From Saccoglossus kowalevskii (lineage: Eukaryota > Hemichordata > Enteropneusta > Harrimaniidae), in contig NW_003109983.1 in NCBI RefSeq assembly GCF_000003605.2, forward strand, positions 409,810 to 465,080: a DNA stretch of 55,271 bases. The letters are read 5' to 3'. The notes under the pieces were generated by a model. The model made no database searches. It was not told where the DNA came from and was given only the letters and a program-made list of their open reading frames with translations. A program made the translations under genes and the position numbers. Each line of letters begins with the position of its first letter. The first letter of the stretch is position 1. Below are positions 27,300 through 40,500 of this stretch, in pieces.

Positions 27300-27506
27300 A
27301 TTGGTGCGGTTCGATTCTGTTCGGTTTGGTTCGATTCGGTTCGATTCTGTTCGGTGTGGTTCGATTCTGCTCAGTTTGGCTAGATTTTGTTTGGTTTGGT
27401 TCGATTCTGTTCGGTTTGGCTCGATTCCGTTCGGTTTGGTTTGGTTTGTTTCCGTTCAATTTTGCTCGATTCCGTTCGGTTTGGTTCGATTCTGTTCGGT
27501 TTGGCC
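27300..27506. repeat. Minisatellite, about 20-bp unit
   Basis: About ten imperfect copies of a TTCGGTTTGGTTCGATTCTG-type unit. The lack of stops in several frames on both strands makes Asn/Arg/Thr/Glu/Pro-rich or Val/Arg/Phe-rich spurious proteins. Confidence 0.93.
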
Positions 27507-30500
27507 GTTTATCAATGATGTCATCTGAATTCAAATGTGTTAAGTTTAAATATTCAGTGTTTAACTTTGCCAGTTGACAATAATTTATATATTTTATAGA
27601 ATTCAAAACTGTCAGGTAATTTAAATAATTTATGGAATTCCGAAGAGTTCTGAGAGCCTCAACGACCGGCAAAGAGAATCAGTATTCAACGTAACGTTCT
27701 ATTGTATTAATTGGTTCACAAATGATAATTTTTATCAACTCAGTATTCAAGGCGAGTGAGCCAGGAGATTGTGTCATGTTGATCGTTCATTCTACTTAGT
27801 AAGTGTGTTCTTTGATTGAATTATTAATGCACCCCAAGGTACAGTGCATATGAATGAAATAAATTAAACATTTGCCTGATTCTGATATGGGCAGGATACC
27901 CTTCCCCATAGATTACTAAATAAATTTCTATTATTCAATTATGCATTATATTCAGAAAAAAATCTCTGAGTGATATAGTAAACACTTTAGTAATTTTGAA
28001 TTTCAAAGACGTTGGATATTGATGATAAATTGTAGCTTTGAATTATACGTGACTTGAGCAATGGGTTCAAACATTGAATTAACAACGAATTAATATTGAT
28101 GTATAAAATGAGAACAAGTTCGTACAAATTATAATAATATGCATATATTCATTAGTATGTATACATTTATTATTTTATTCCACTCATATACATAATAATA
28201 GTCATACTAGTACAGCATTATACTTCAACGTAGCTGGGTGATTGTCAATCATTGGAAAAGAGCAATCAGTTTATCCTTGTATCTCCGCCCTACGATAACT
28301 GTCAGTGTTTGCAGTGCCGTTGAATTGATATTGAATAATTGATGTGCCCTAATCTGATTCTCTGGGAAGACTTTGAAATGATCCGATATGGATACTCTAA
28401 TTGATTGAACTTTGAAGTATTTATTATACTACGGACATGTGCCACAGTAACAGACTGTTGTTGTGGCGTGAGGCAAGTTCGGTTATTGAGAAAAAATGAA
28501 AACGCGTCGATGCCTAAGATTGTTAATTTTCTATGTTAGTTTATTTTGCACAAGGAACGCATCGATATGTTGTTTCAAGGAACGCACCATACTCTCCATA
28601 AATACAACATATTTTTTTAGAGCTTATTTTTTTTTTCAAAACCAGTGTAGTTTTCTATCTCATCCATATAATTATGTCTCAAATAAAATAATCTCGTGTT
28701 TGTGGTACAGGGACATTTATAAATTAATGCAGTGTACATTATGCCTAGAACAAACTAAACAATGAATTGAAATTAAACTAGACCGGAACTGGATTCCTTG
28801 TAAACAAACAGTTCACATATTTTCTAAGTAAATTTACATCTGAATAAATACGACTACATGATACTGGTAATCTAAAAATGACGTTCTGTTTGAATTCGAC
28901 ATCGTTTGAATAGTAATTATAAATAAATTTTAAACAAATACCAAGTAAATATTATAACATTTGCTTCGGGACTTTGCAGTTGTGGTTTACCGTACCGTTT
29001 AACACTTCTTATTGCTGCTAAACAGACGATCACCTCGCGATATCTATTTAGGAATGTAGAATATGCTATGTGGTTATGTGGCGTGCTAATTTGACGAATA
29101 ATGCGAGATCTCGCAAAGCGCTACAAATATTCTTCATGCCGTACGACGCTCTAATCACCCCATACCCGACGTCGATAGCTTACGGAGAAATTAAGTTGAT
29201 AATGACGTTTCTGTTGAAATGTGAGAGTAGGTAATGACTGGAACAATGTATAATCTTCTTTTGTAGTGGACGGAGGTGGGGAGAAAAAGTAGAAAAGATG
29301 AGATTTGTGATTATTTTGGGTCATGGTTTTTAGTTGCAATAATTGCCTCGAGCTATGTATCAATTAACACTATTTTACGAACGTTTTGGAATCTAATAAT
29401 AAGGTTAAATTCATGTTTCACTGATTAAAAATAGTTATTATCGAATAATAATTTACCTATAATCATCAAAGAATGGCAAATAAAATAATGCTGATGGAAC
29501 AAAAACTGCACTTTGTATACAACGTGAGAAAGTTATTCGTACTTTACTGAAAAACAAGATTTTCTCATCTCCATGGAAACTATTCACGTGTAACAACAGT
29601 TTGGGTCACAGTATTGCATGTGGAGAATTGCTGTTTGGAGTTAATAATTACTAAACAAACAAGAGAGCTGGAAAGCATGTCATGGTACAATAGTTTTAAG
29701 GTTTCAATCCATTTTCGCAGGGAAACATTTCAAGGATGAGTAATGTTGAATAGATGTATTGTGCGTCCTATAAAGTGTAAAGAAAACAAAGTTCCGTGAG
29801 ATTAGACGTCAATTACACCCTGAGTGTTGCAGTCTCTGAGCTTACGTAGAACATATATCATAAAAGTTTGAATGAATAAAAACGTATAGACAATATTATA
29901 GGTCGATCGTATATTAAGGGAGGTGTTCCCCCGTTGATCATAAAAATAGTATTCTATCAAGGGTAAATAATACGAGGTCCAATTTTGAATATAAAAGTGC
30001 AATTCTGCGTCCGGGTTTGCTTTTATGAGCGAAATGTTGAATCCTTCGACTGTCTTATTTCGGATAGAAAATTGACAAAGTATACATATTTACTGTTATG
30101 TTCTTCTTTTTCAAATGCACTTACCACGAGAGTGGTCTACCTGTCGTCTATTCAAATTTGCATATTCATATATGCTAGGTCAGAACGGCGTCGTCTAATC
30201 TGAAATGTACAACCTTAACAAAGCGAATATAGTTTTCACATTGTAGGTGTTTACGGTGTATGGTTGAATGGCTACTTACATCCACTACTCATCAGCAACG
30301 ATTAACGGTCGTTCTACTGGCATTTGCGAGAGTTACGCTATTAACTGTCGATTTTTATTGTTATTGGTAAATTATTTATCACTCGTCCTTCATCATCGTC
30401 CCACAGGGTCTGATAAAGGTACTTTTTTATCACCAATATTTTCTATCTAAAAATATTAACACACTCTAATGAACGTAGTTGCGCTATACCATGTTATTAT

Positions 30501-33170
30501 GCCAGACATGCGCATAACGACCCATTTATTGAGATAGTTATACTCTAATCGTTTCTCTTTCTGACATGATCTATACATATGTAGTTTGTTTTTTGCTTTT
30601 TTTTTGTTGTCATCTGTATTCAATTGTGTCGTGTTAACAACAGATTAGTGATAGAACTAGGCAACAAGGAGGGCGCTGGCCAATTACTATGTCACAATTA
30701 TTTTTATTTGATATCTCTGTACGGGGATGAGCGGTGAAGATCTCATGATCTCGCGAGTTTACAAGCGCGAGTCAATCGAACATATTTATAGTTTACTAAT
30801 CGCATGTGGAAGTTTTAAAATGCCGTATTCTAAAAAAAAGTACATAATAATACTACAGTAATCAGTTCTTTCACATACTCATTCATTTACACTAGAAATG
30901 TTACAGTATCTAGTCTTTGATGTGCGATTTGAAAAATTATCCTGTGAACGTGTGGATTCTTTAATTCGCGTGAGAAAGTCTTATACATTTTCGACCATGC
31001 TAATATGTTGAATCACACCTTGATTTTGATTATTTCCTGTATATTTTATTATATCAAATATTTGAATTTCGCGAACGGTGATATGCAATAACAATCTTAT
31101 TTCAGGTGAGTTCCATGCGTGCTTTAAACTCTAACTTTATTCTAATCATTGCTATTACAGAATCGAAAGTTTGTATCGTGAAATGAGTGATGTTATTGCT
31201 GTTTCTAAAAAGACGGAACCTTAAAACAGGTTCTTTGTCCTCACCGGTGTTATCGCCTCCTGTTTGCGTCCCCGTAAGACTACGCCGTGTTGTACTGACA
31301 TCGATTTCTATATTGACAAACGACAGGACCTCTGTTGCATAAATTTTCATAGACCTTAGATAAGGGATATGCTCGAAATGATGTACATATTTACGTGACA
31401 CGATCAGCATGTCGGCAAGATTGACATGTTCCAAGAACAATACGTCAAATGTGGGGGGGGGGGGGAACGAAAGAATTGAAAATCAGTTTATTTGTGATTG
31501 TGATTTGCTTGAACTATATGGGACAGCGAATTACAAGTTACCGTTTTGTTGAATTGCGATTTGAACTGCGTGCCATTTAGATCAAGAATTTAATTTCTTA
31601 TAGTCGGAGATATAAAGTTAGCCTGTGTGTTTTTTTTGTGATTTTTTCATCCATATATCATACTAATTATGCTGATTTTGCATTGGAATATCACTTGGAA
31701 TCCCTTGAAAGAGAAACCAGAGAAAACAAAATGTTACTGTTTTTTCTTCCGTTCGCCACACGTAGTTACGCATAATTGATCTGCATTCTTGTAATTTTCA
31801 TATAGGATCCAATAGGGTGAAATAAAGGTTAATAATTACATACATTGCCATAATAAAAAAATAAATTCACCGTACTCAAAACTTAAAACTCATTTCTAAA
31901 AGATCGTTGATAAATATCACACTAAGGTTAATAAACCAAGTCAATTTAAAAAAAGAACTAAGGTCGACCGAGTTGCAATCACCTCTACCTAAGTTAGCAA
32001 AGTAAACAGGCGGACCACCTAAATCTGAAAGTAGCGCGTTGTAACAAAAACAACAAAATGACTTATTTTTCTGGTAAACTCGTGAAATCAAAATATCCTT
32101 CAAATGTTGTCAAAAGCTTTTAGATTAAACCGCCGTTGCTATGCAAATTGTAAACTGTAATACGCCTTTGAAAAATACGCATACAATATTTTTTGTTATT
32201 TATCCCTAAATACGACCTTTAAAAATTGAACACGTCCTAAAGCGAATGGCCAACAATTCTACACAAATATCCCACCAGTATGACGTCGCGTAAGAACGTC
32301 GAACTTTTCTGAGATAATGTATGATACTGTAATGTATTTTACTATGCAAGTTAATTTGAAAACCCTACGCCCCCTACGCTGCTCAGTAACTATGTTATTT
32401 TCAGATTATGCAAATAAAGCTGTTCTGTACTTGGCCGCCATTTTGGATTGTTTTAAATACACAGCAGATACGACTACAGGCCGTTATAAATAATATAATA
32501 CCAACGATATAAACAACGAGCCAATCTGAAAATACGAGTGACTGCGAATAACAAGATTTCAACTCAGCGTGTCAAAAGCCTTTTCAAAATCTGCTATTAA
32601 AATTATCCAAAAATGTTGTACGGAGCACAATACTTGCTGTTTTCCGAGTGTAAATAGATGCCACTACATCTTTTTTAATTGACATTTGCCCACAGTTCTG
32701 CGTCTGTTCATCGTCATTAAAATCGATTAAACATTGTAACCTATTTAATTCTAGAAGCAACATTTTTTCGCTGTTTACTAAATATAAGTTTAGTTAATAT
32801 CGATGTATAAAACAACTGTAATACCATTATTACGTAACTACGTAACTTAAAGCTTCATGTATAAACACGTGTATTATTTTCGTTCATTGCAGTTCATGTC
32901 TACTTTGCCAAACCCATCGCATCGCACGGCAATGTTTTCTGTGTTTCTGTTATTCAAAAGGCACCTGAGATGCCATGCTTTTAAATTATGCACAACGTAC
33001 CGTCGTTCATTAATAATCTAAACGCGTCGGTTTGTTGAGGCATTGTTATGCTAATTGGCAATGATGTCGCCCATTGCACACGTGATGTAAGAATTCTAGC
33101 AACACATGAATCAACATATCTACCAATATATATGGCTCACTAACTCATTGCATTGAAACTTATCGGATAA
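27507..33170. other. Intergenic DNA, nothing recognised
   Basis: Mostly AT-rich. A 14-base G-rich run lies near 31452. The 112-codon frame at 31102-31440 (-) shows no known domain. I could not find a signal-peptide exon for subunit B here. Confidence 0.55.
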
Positions 33171-33345
33171 TAAGACTAAGTTGTCATTGTTTTAAATGAG
33201 CTGTTAGTTGTTCGTACTGATTTGGCATATGTTTTTACTATGTTGTCATTTACTCCAACTGAGCTGTCATTTGTTCTTACTAAGCTATCATTGTTTTTAA
33301 TGAGCTGTTAGTTGTTCGTGTTGAGCTGTCATTTGTTTGTACCAG
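33171..33345. repeat. 21-bp minisatellite, left part
   Basis: Imperfect copies of a GAGCTGTCATTTGTTCGTAC-type unit. It is the same array as at 34457-34785, now split by the element between. Confidence 0.88.
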
Positions 33346-33360
33346 GTTTGTTCATATTTT

Positions 33361-34452
33361 TAGTCCCCGTTCGGACACAGTCCGAAAACGGGGACTTATG
33401 TTTTGACCTCCGTGTGTCCGTGCGTGCGTCTGTGCGTGCGTCCGGACCTGTATCTTAGAAATGCCTGGACCAATCACAATCAAACTTCACACATACATCA
33501 TACATGATATTATACATATACACGTCAATTTGTTTAACGATCTGATTCAAGATGGCTGAATGGCGGCTATTTTTGTGCTAAAAATCATCAAAATCAAGCA
33601 TTTCTCGGCTGTTTACACATGGATTTTGTTCAAACATGGTATATGCATTAGACATTATAGGAACTTGATGCACATCATTTTGTTTTATGATCTGATTCAA
33701 GATGGCCGAATGGCGGCCATTTTTGTGCTAACAATCATCAAAATCAAGCATTTCTCGGCTGTTTACAGATGGATTTTGTTCAAACTTTGTATATACAATA
33801 GACATTATGGGACCTTGTTTTTCAGATAAGATTTAAAATGGCCGACTGGCCAATGAATGTGGTTCTCGCGCCATATCTCTGACTTGCTTTCACTGATTAT
33901 GTTCAGATTTTAAATATTCATTATACATCATGTTATAGATAGACAGATATATTGGTTTGACGATCCCATTCAAAATGGCCAAATGGTGGCCTTTTTTGTG
34001 CTAAACAATCATCAAATATCAAGAATTTCTGGCATTTATGGATGGATTTCGTTCAAACTTGGTACATGTATTAGACATTACAGGTTCCAGATGCACATCA
34101 TTTATTTTTCAGATCGGATTCAAAATGGCTGACTGGCGGCCATTTTGTTTTAATGATTGGGCTTCTAGAGCCATATCTCTTAAATGCTTTGACTTATTAT
34201 ATTTAAATTTTATATATTCGTTATACATGTTATATATATACATGTATTCAAAATGGCTGATTTTGAATGCTGTTCCAGAGCAATATTTCTCAATATGGAC
34301 AAGTACTTGTTTGACGATCAGATACAAATGTCAATCATTTTAATGTTAAAAAATCATATTCTTGACATGGTTATATTCCAGCTATATTACTATAAAGAAA
34401 ACTAGATATCTTAAATTTGATAACTAACGGGGATTGTGCCATGCATGGCTTG
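33361..34452. mobile_element. GGGGAC-ended repetitive element within a minisatellite
   Basis: It starts TAGTCCCCGTTCGGACACAG, which folds on itself with the following TCCGAAAACGGGGACT. It continues with a GTGCGTGCG-rich stretch, then four or more imperfect units of about 150-270 bp, each with a GATTCAAGATGGCCGA / TGGCGGCCATTTT core. It ends AACGGGGATTGTGCC, so the two extremities share a short CCCCGTT/AACGGGG inverted repeat. No transposase is visible. Elements with these ends are, as I recall, common in marine invertebrate genomes. Confidence 0.75.
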
Positions 34453-34456
34453 TTTA

Positions 34457-34785
34457 ATATGTTGTTATTCGTTCTCAATGAGCTGTCATTTGCTCTCACG
34501 GAGATGTCATTTATTCGTATTAAACTGTCATTTGTTCAAACTAAGATGTCATGTGTTCTTACTAAGCTGTCATTGTTCTTAATGAGCTGTCATTTGTCCG
34601 TACTGAGCTGTCATTTGTTCGTGCTCATTTGATTTTCACTATTTTGTCATTTATTCTCATTGAGCTGTCATTTGTTCTCACTGGAATGACTTTTGCTCGT
34701 ACTGTTTCCTCGTGTGTTCGTATTAGACTGCCATTTGTTCGTACTAAGCTGTCATGCGTTTCACTAAGCTCTAATTGTCCTTAGA
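34457..34785. repeat. 21-bp minisatellite, right part
   Basis: About 14 imperfect units, for example GAGCTGTCATTTGTCCGTAC. The 21-bp period keeps one frame open (34417-34632), which is not a gene. Confidence 0.9.
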
Positions 34786-36625
34786 TAGCCGTTAGCATAC
34801 CAGATGAAGAAAGGGGTCTACGACATTTACAAGATACTGTGTGAAGCAAAGCCAAAACGATTATCTAAACTCTTTTATGAACCAATATGACGCTACACGG
34901 ATTCATTAGCGTTGTTATAATCCACCACTACACGTGGGCCCCCCACGAATGATGATGGAATGAATTTGATTGCGACTAGAGGTTTAGATTATCGTGTGAT
35001 AATGTAAAGTTATGACGCCATAAGAAAACTTTAATTCTAAAAATGGCGATTTATAACACGAATTTCTATACTGTTTTCTTGGCAAATATAATTGACTATA
35101 AGCGTTCATTGTGGGATCGTTTAAGTTTATTGTAAGATTAATGAATTAGGCAAATTAGTATTTAATTCAACGTAATTGTATTCCATTACATCATGAGCTA
35201 TTATAATATGACTTAATTTATTAGTGAGTAGGAAGCGTGTTTTATTTCCACCATAAATAACTGATGTCATTGGGGTGTGCTGGAAAACTCTCTCATCCGA
35301 TAATGAAAGATGAATATTGAATATATTATTCTAAATATAAACAAATAAGATGTAAAATATATACTCTGCAATTCCTAAAATAGTCTGCCATATATTACAT
35401 TGACAGATTACTCCGGGTACACAACATTTTCTTAATAACTTGTAAAATATACATTACTCCTCGAACTACTACACAGTGTTGAATGTACGTTACCCCGGGT
35501 ACACTTGATTGCCTCAGGCTATTCAGTTCTGTGTTTGTTTATGTACTAATAGATGCATACTCGGTGCTTACGTGACTGATTCTCTCATCTAATTTCCTTT
35601 CCTAGTCAAAACATGATAGTTGTTATAGTCCAGTAATTTGAAAATATACACGAGGAGCGGTGAAGTGCAACCTAATCTCCGGGTGGTGAAAAGCAATATT
35701 TTACTTCCAACAGCTTGGCTCGACAGCTGCTGGTTTGATGATATAATTGATAACTCCGACTAGTGACGTAATATGGAGTTAGACATTCTTAGCGATATTG
35801 TATGTCTACATTTCGGCAATTATCTTTAGCAACACACATGCATTTCAAGTATTACCGTAACGAGATTTTCGTTAAAGTGGCATACTGGGAATTTAAACAA
35901 ATATTTGAATACTAGATAATTAGATGTATAATGTACACACTTTTTGTATTTTATCTTTTGGTCTTAGCGCAAATGCAATCACGAATCTTACTTATAAGAA
36001 CATATATCATGCCCCGTGTATGTTTCTACTTAATCATGTCTTGCATTTGACATAAAGACGTCTACATCTAGAGAGTCAAAATGCCAAAAGTCACGCTCTG
36101 ATTATATTATTTATTATTATTATTAAGTAAGCGGCAAACGTATGTTAGAGATCACGTATTGGGATACTGACTGTGTGCAAGAAGACCGATTTTTGATAAT
36201 ATTTATTGCACCCGGACAATAAAATAAAATGACAGATATAATCACCCCATGTCAAAGCTCTTTCCAAATATTCTATTAATTTCAGATAACAACTCACGAC
36301 TTATGTTAGCAGGCTAGTAATCCACACACTTGTAAAAGAATATTTTTCTAACTACGAGTTTTTATGGTAATTAGAGCATGCAACTGGCATGGCTTCTCCC
36401 GTTTGTATAACGTTCAGTGGCGCACAGTTTCATTTCGGAAGAAGTCGGAAAGCCGGAAACAGTCGACTGATTCACGTGGCTATAACTCGGAATCTTTTTA
36501 TTTTCAATTTCACTCGAAGATGACTTATTATTCATTTCATGTTCATTTCAGGAAATACAAACCAAAAACATAATTGTGTAGGTGGGCATTTCACATGCAC
36601 TTTACCCATACATCTTTCTATAAAG
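34786..36625. other. Intergenic DNA, nothing recognised
   Basis: AT-rich sequence without supported features. The frame at 36364-36573 has no recognisable domain. Confidence 0.55.
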
Positions 36626-36642
36626 CGCGACCTCTAGTAACG

Positions 36643-36664
36643 GAGCGATTCTGTGACGTAAATG
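36643..36664 (+). repeat. 22-bp motif shared with 45718-45739
   Basis: GAGCGATTCTGTGACGTAAA plus TG matches 45718-45739 at 21 of 22 bases. Only here is it followed by a TATAAAAG box (36670). It is a dispersed repeat end or a shared regulatory site about 700 bp before the subunit B start. Confidence 0.5.
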
Positions 36665-36858
36665 GGTGATATAAAAGCCGTTCAAAGCTTCGATATCGTA
36701 TTGATCCGTAGTCGCCCATCAATGAAGATGTTTTTTTTTTTTTTTGAGAGAGAGAGAGATTTTACTATAATCTAGAAAATGAACGACTGCAAACACAGTT
36801 GTCGATTCGACACTGCCTTCACCAATATACGTCATTCTGACTTCACAGGAGCGCTCCG

Positions 36859-36870
36859 CCACTAGAGGGC
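36859..36870 (+). promoter_or_regulatory. Candidate CTCF-type site
   Basis: CCACTAGAGGGC fits the core of the CTCF consensus used across bilaterians. It lies about 490 bp before the first readable exon of subunit B. A single motif match is weak evidence. Confidence 0.3.
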
Positions 36871-37357
36871 TCAATTTATAGAAATGGTGTAAACACAACG
36901 TGGCGCTTCTGTGCCGATGACTGTAAGCAAAGCCGTTAAAATAGACAACTCTGGTTGGTTGTGCCAACGTCAAATCTCAAATATATTTTTTTTATTGTTG
37001 ACGGTCGACCACAAAGCTAAACATTATCGATGCAGAGCGTCCCCATTTGCAAAAATGTTCATTTTTAGACAAATTTCCTTTAAACGAATATTCCCGCTGA
37101 GTTAACAAACGTTGACGACTTGTCTGCAGAATTATGAACACGCAAATTGTAAATCGGACATGTGGTAAGTTTTTATCACGTGGAATGTTCATTGGTGTAC
37201 GAGTACAAATGCTTCAGGTTGGTTCATACTAAAAATATGTTCACATTGTAGAGAAGCATCGCAATGCTTTGGAAACAAATAATTCAATTGAAACACTAGT
37301 GTGAACGAGGCTATACAGTTTGTAGTTGTATATTATTTCAAAATACGTACTTAAATA

Positions 37358-37517
37358 ATGGTGTGTTTTTTTAATTTCAGTTTGGTGTCCTGTATTTGCC
37401 ATGTGATGTGCACGGTGGAAGAAGACGATGACCATCGTTTAATGAGCGAACATGACCGACTGATGTCGAAAGTTTTGAGCAAAGACAAAATTAGTACATT
37501 CAGACCACATCTGCACG
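37358..37517 (+). CDS. Subunit B, first readable exon (start uncertain)
   Basis: From ATG 37358 the frame reads MVCFFNFSLVSCICHVMC, a plausible signal peptide, then an acidic run and STFRPHLHG before donor gtaatg. The same DNA holds a good acceptor (tttttttaatttcag, ending 37380). The exon could therefore begin at 37381 and be spliced to a signal exon further left. The split Gly codon joins the 68-bp exon in frame either way. Confidence 0.75.
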
Positions 37518-40500
37518 GTAATGTAATCAAAATCATAATCATATGTGTTTAGCAAACAATTATTAGTTGCCGAGGCATCGGCTGCAATCATTAGCTATGA
37601 CAGAGTGCATTAAATCTTGTCTGAAAGAAAGCGTCATTGATATTTAGCTAACACAGCGCCGCGCCATCCCAAGTCGCCTCGCCTCGCGTCGTGTCACGCG
37701 TTGATAGAACGGCCGGCACGTAGACGGAAACATTTTGCGCCAACTTTGCTTTCACAAAAACATACTTTCAGGGCGAAAATCATTACACTTCCAAATGACA
37801 AGCCGTCGCGTGCTGCAATTAATGACAATTGACACGTTTAATTACAAGTCAGTCCCATTTCAGCAAACTTAGCGCTATGATACAATGTCAACACTCACTG
37901 CGCAGAAAGGAAAACGCTATGCGGTTACGAGCCTGTTAATATATGCTGTTGCAGTAACAAAATTGTCCCGCATTGGTGAATGCGTAAACGTTTTCCTGAC
38001 GATTCTATAATACATTTTCGATTCACAATTTTTTTTTTTTTACATCGCCATTCATCGTCGCCAGCCAAGGACCATTTATTCAGCCGAAGCCTCAACATTA
38101 ACCCTTCGCAGATTTCACTACAATTTAATGTATGTCGCACCCACTCAAGCGATTATAAGATTCACTCGGGCTCATTTGCATTTCCCAATAAGAACTCACG
38201 ATATAAACGACACAATACTTGGTAAATTTAAAATAGGGGAATATAGAAATCAACGAACTAAGAACGAGCTTACTAACCATCAATTAGTGCTGTATATGAG
38301 GGAAACGATGTGTTTGTTCACGGTTCCTAGAACTACAACTAGTAACCGTGGTTTGTTGCAACGAAGACCGGATCGGGCAAGTCGGTATGTTATCAGTCTC
38401 GACAGATTAATGAAACACGATTTGCACAAATGTTTAGACATTCCATCGTCTTCATTCAATTGCCCACAAGACATTTTCAACGTTGTAATAAAACATTTTG
38501 GAAACCTGTCAACGAATATAGACCTTTCTGTTCTTGACTCGCAGTGAATTAGTGCAAATCCTGCACGCCGCCATTGTTTTAATCTGTGATGACCCCAGAC
38601 GTTCAAATGTATGATACAGCAACGCTGATTGGTAGCGCCAGCTCATTGGCGCGCCCAATCAAATTACTTAATATACTGCAGTGAAATACAGCTTTTCCTA
38701 ACACGATCACGCACGGGTTCGTGGGCTGGTTATGAATGGCCGGCTTTAGCGAAACCGTGCGATTCGGACGATGATCGTCATTAGCCGGGACGCATTTACA
38801 AAGAAGCTAGTAAATACAGCACATTACCAACTCCAAATGATGTGTTATGGGTGCTATGTGTGTTAAGGTAGATCTATATCTTACTGACGTCATCCCAACG
38901 CGTCGTGTTTTGTGCTCAGTCTATTGGCTGTTTGTGTTGGACTTTGTGTTAAAAACTGAGTAATTGTGAAATATTGAAGTTACCTATCATAATAGCGTGA
39001 AATAACTGAAAACAAACTCCCAGCAAAGCGTTGCTCTGGTAATAGGGCGTTGCTGTTGCTTAAATTGCCGTTGCGTGAACTCCTGAAACTTCCTCGAAAA
39101 CTACCCGGACGAAAACGATGTTGTTTGCATAAATCAATGGTTAATAAATAGGAATACTTTTCTGGGAATTTGTTTGAAAATTTACCACGTATTTATTTCA
39201 CAATTGACACATATATAAACCAAAAGCAACACATATCATGTTTCCTTTGCCCTTTTCCCTGCCATTTGTTTTTTTCTGAATTAATGAGGCATTAGATGGT
39301 TATATTAAATTTTGTTTCTGGGTTACCTCACATGAATGTAATAGAAAATTTATCGCGTTTTGCCAACGATGTGAAGATGTACGTACAATGTATCTACATC
39401 GAGATGTTTATCAACAATTTTTACAATTCGGATTTTTTTTTTTCAAATTTGGGATTGCGAAGGTCGCTGTAAATAATCAAAATCGAACAGTAATTAATTG
39501 TAGGGCTAATCTGTGCATATTAAGTAACGAGAAAATACTATATATTTATATGACTTTGGGTTCCTCACGTTTGAAAGAAAGCGTAACGAGCTCGATGTTC
39601 GGAAGACCAATCAGAGAACAGAAGATCCGAGGATGATTAGAGTGTGCACATGCGCAATTATGACATCAGTGTCTTTATTTTTTTTATCCTGTAGGTGATC
39701 CAGTTGTTGTGACAGTATATGTGTCTGTGGACAGTTTTGGATCTATTTCAGCCATGTCGATGGTGAGAAGATTTAGTTCATTTGCATAATTAACACATTT
39801 TTTTCATTATTTCCCATTTCATAGTACTCCTGACTGGGAGTGTTGCGATTCTAGTCGTTTGTTTACTGTGTTACGCGATAGTGTCAGTCCCGTAAACAAA
39901 TTAGGGGGCACTATGCAATTGATTCGAGTGTTTCAGCTTCAGTTTAGTACTGAATGCTGGTGTAGCATCCAGGTTACCTTTACAAATCATAAATATAACA
40001 TTTTTGTGTGTATTAATGTACACACTGATGAAGGGGAACACAATATGCAATTGTGGCATATTGATATTCTTGCCTAAGCGGGAGAGTGGGCTCCTGAGTG
40101 CGCATGCGGCAGACGCCCATGAGCCTTTGCGTTTCATCGCGCGTTGTCCCAATTTCCGCGCGTGCGCAGGTGACGACAGAACGAGAAACTATATTACACT
40201 CGGGAGGGAGTATAGAAAACACAGTGAACGACTGGTTGTGTAATTTTGGCTAATTTGGCGTTTAAGATAAGTCGTATATTTGATTGCATTGCCGAACCTG
40301 AGTCATGCATATATACAAAACACATGACATTGTGAAATTTGTTCGTGTTTTGAGAGAAAAACCCCTGAGAAAACAAGACAAGAGAATTCAGAAACTTTTA
40401 TTAATAATAATTCCCTATGCATCTATGAATACTTTTCATAATTACCGATTACACAAGAATATTACAGAAAAAACATAATTTGCTATATTCTATATATTTT

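Noticed and set aside
27286-27672. 128-codon minus-strand frame rich in Asn, Arg, Thr and Glu
   Set aside because: It is a read-through of the 20-bp minisatellite, with no domain.
30268-30450. Possible signal-peptide exon for subunit B (hydrophobic Leu run before gtaaat)
   Set aside because: The phase at the donor does not fit exon 37381, and it is 7 kb away.
31102-31440. 112-codon minus-strand frame
   Set aside because: No recognisable motif and a homopolymer G run directly upstream; treated as chance.
34417-34632. 71-codon frame with seven-residue repeats
   Set aside because: It follows the 21-bp minisatellite period; no start context, splice sites or family.
36669-36740. TATA box followed by ATG and a poly-T run as a start of subunit B
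   Set aside because: The ATG at 36722 meets a stop within nine codons and no donor in the right phase was seen; the TATA box itself remains possible for an untranslated exon.
38128-38547. 139-codon plus-strand frame
   Set aside because: It lies antisense to the CxxC zinc-finger fragment, which has recognisable motifs; the plus-strand frame has none.
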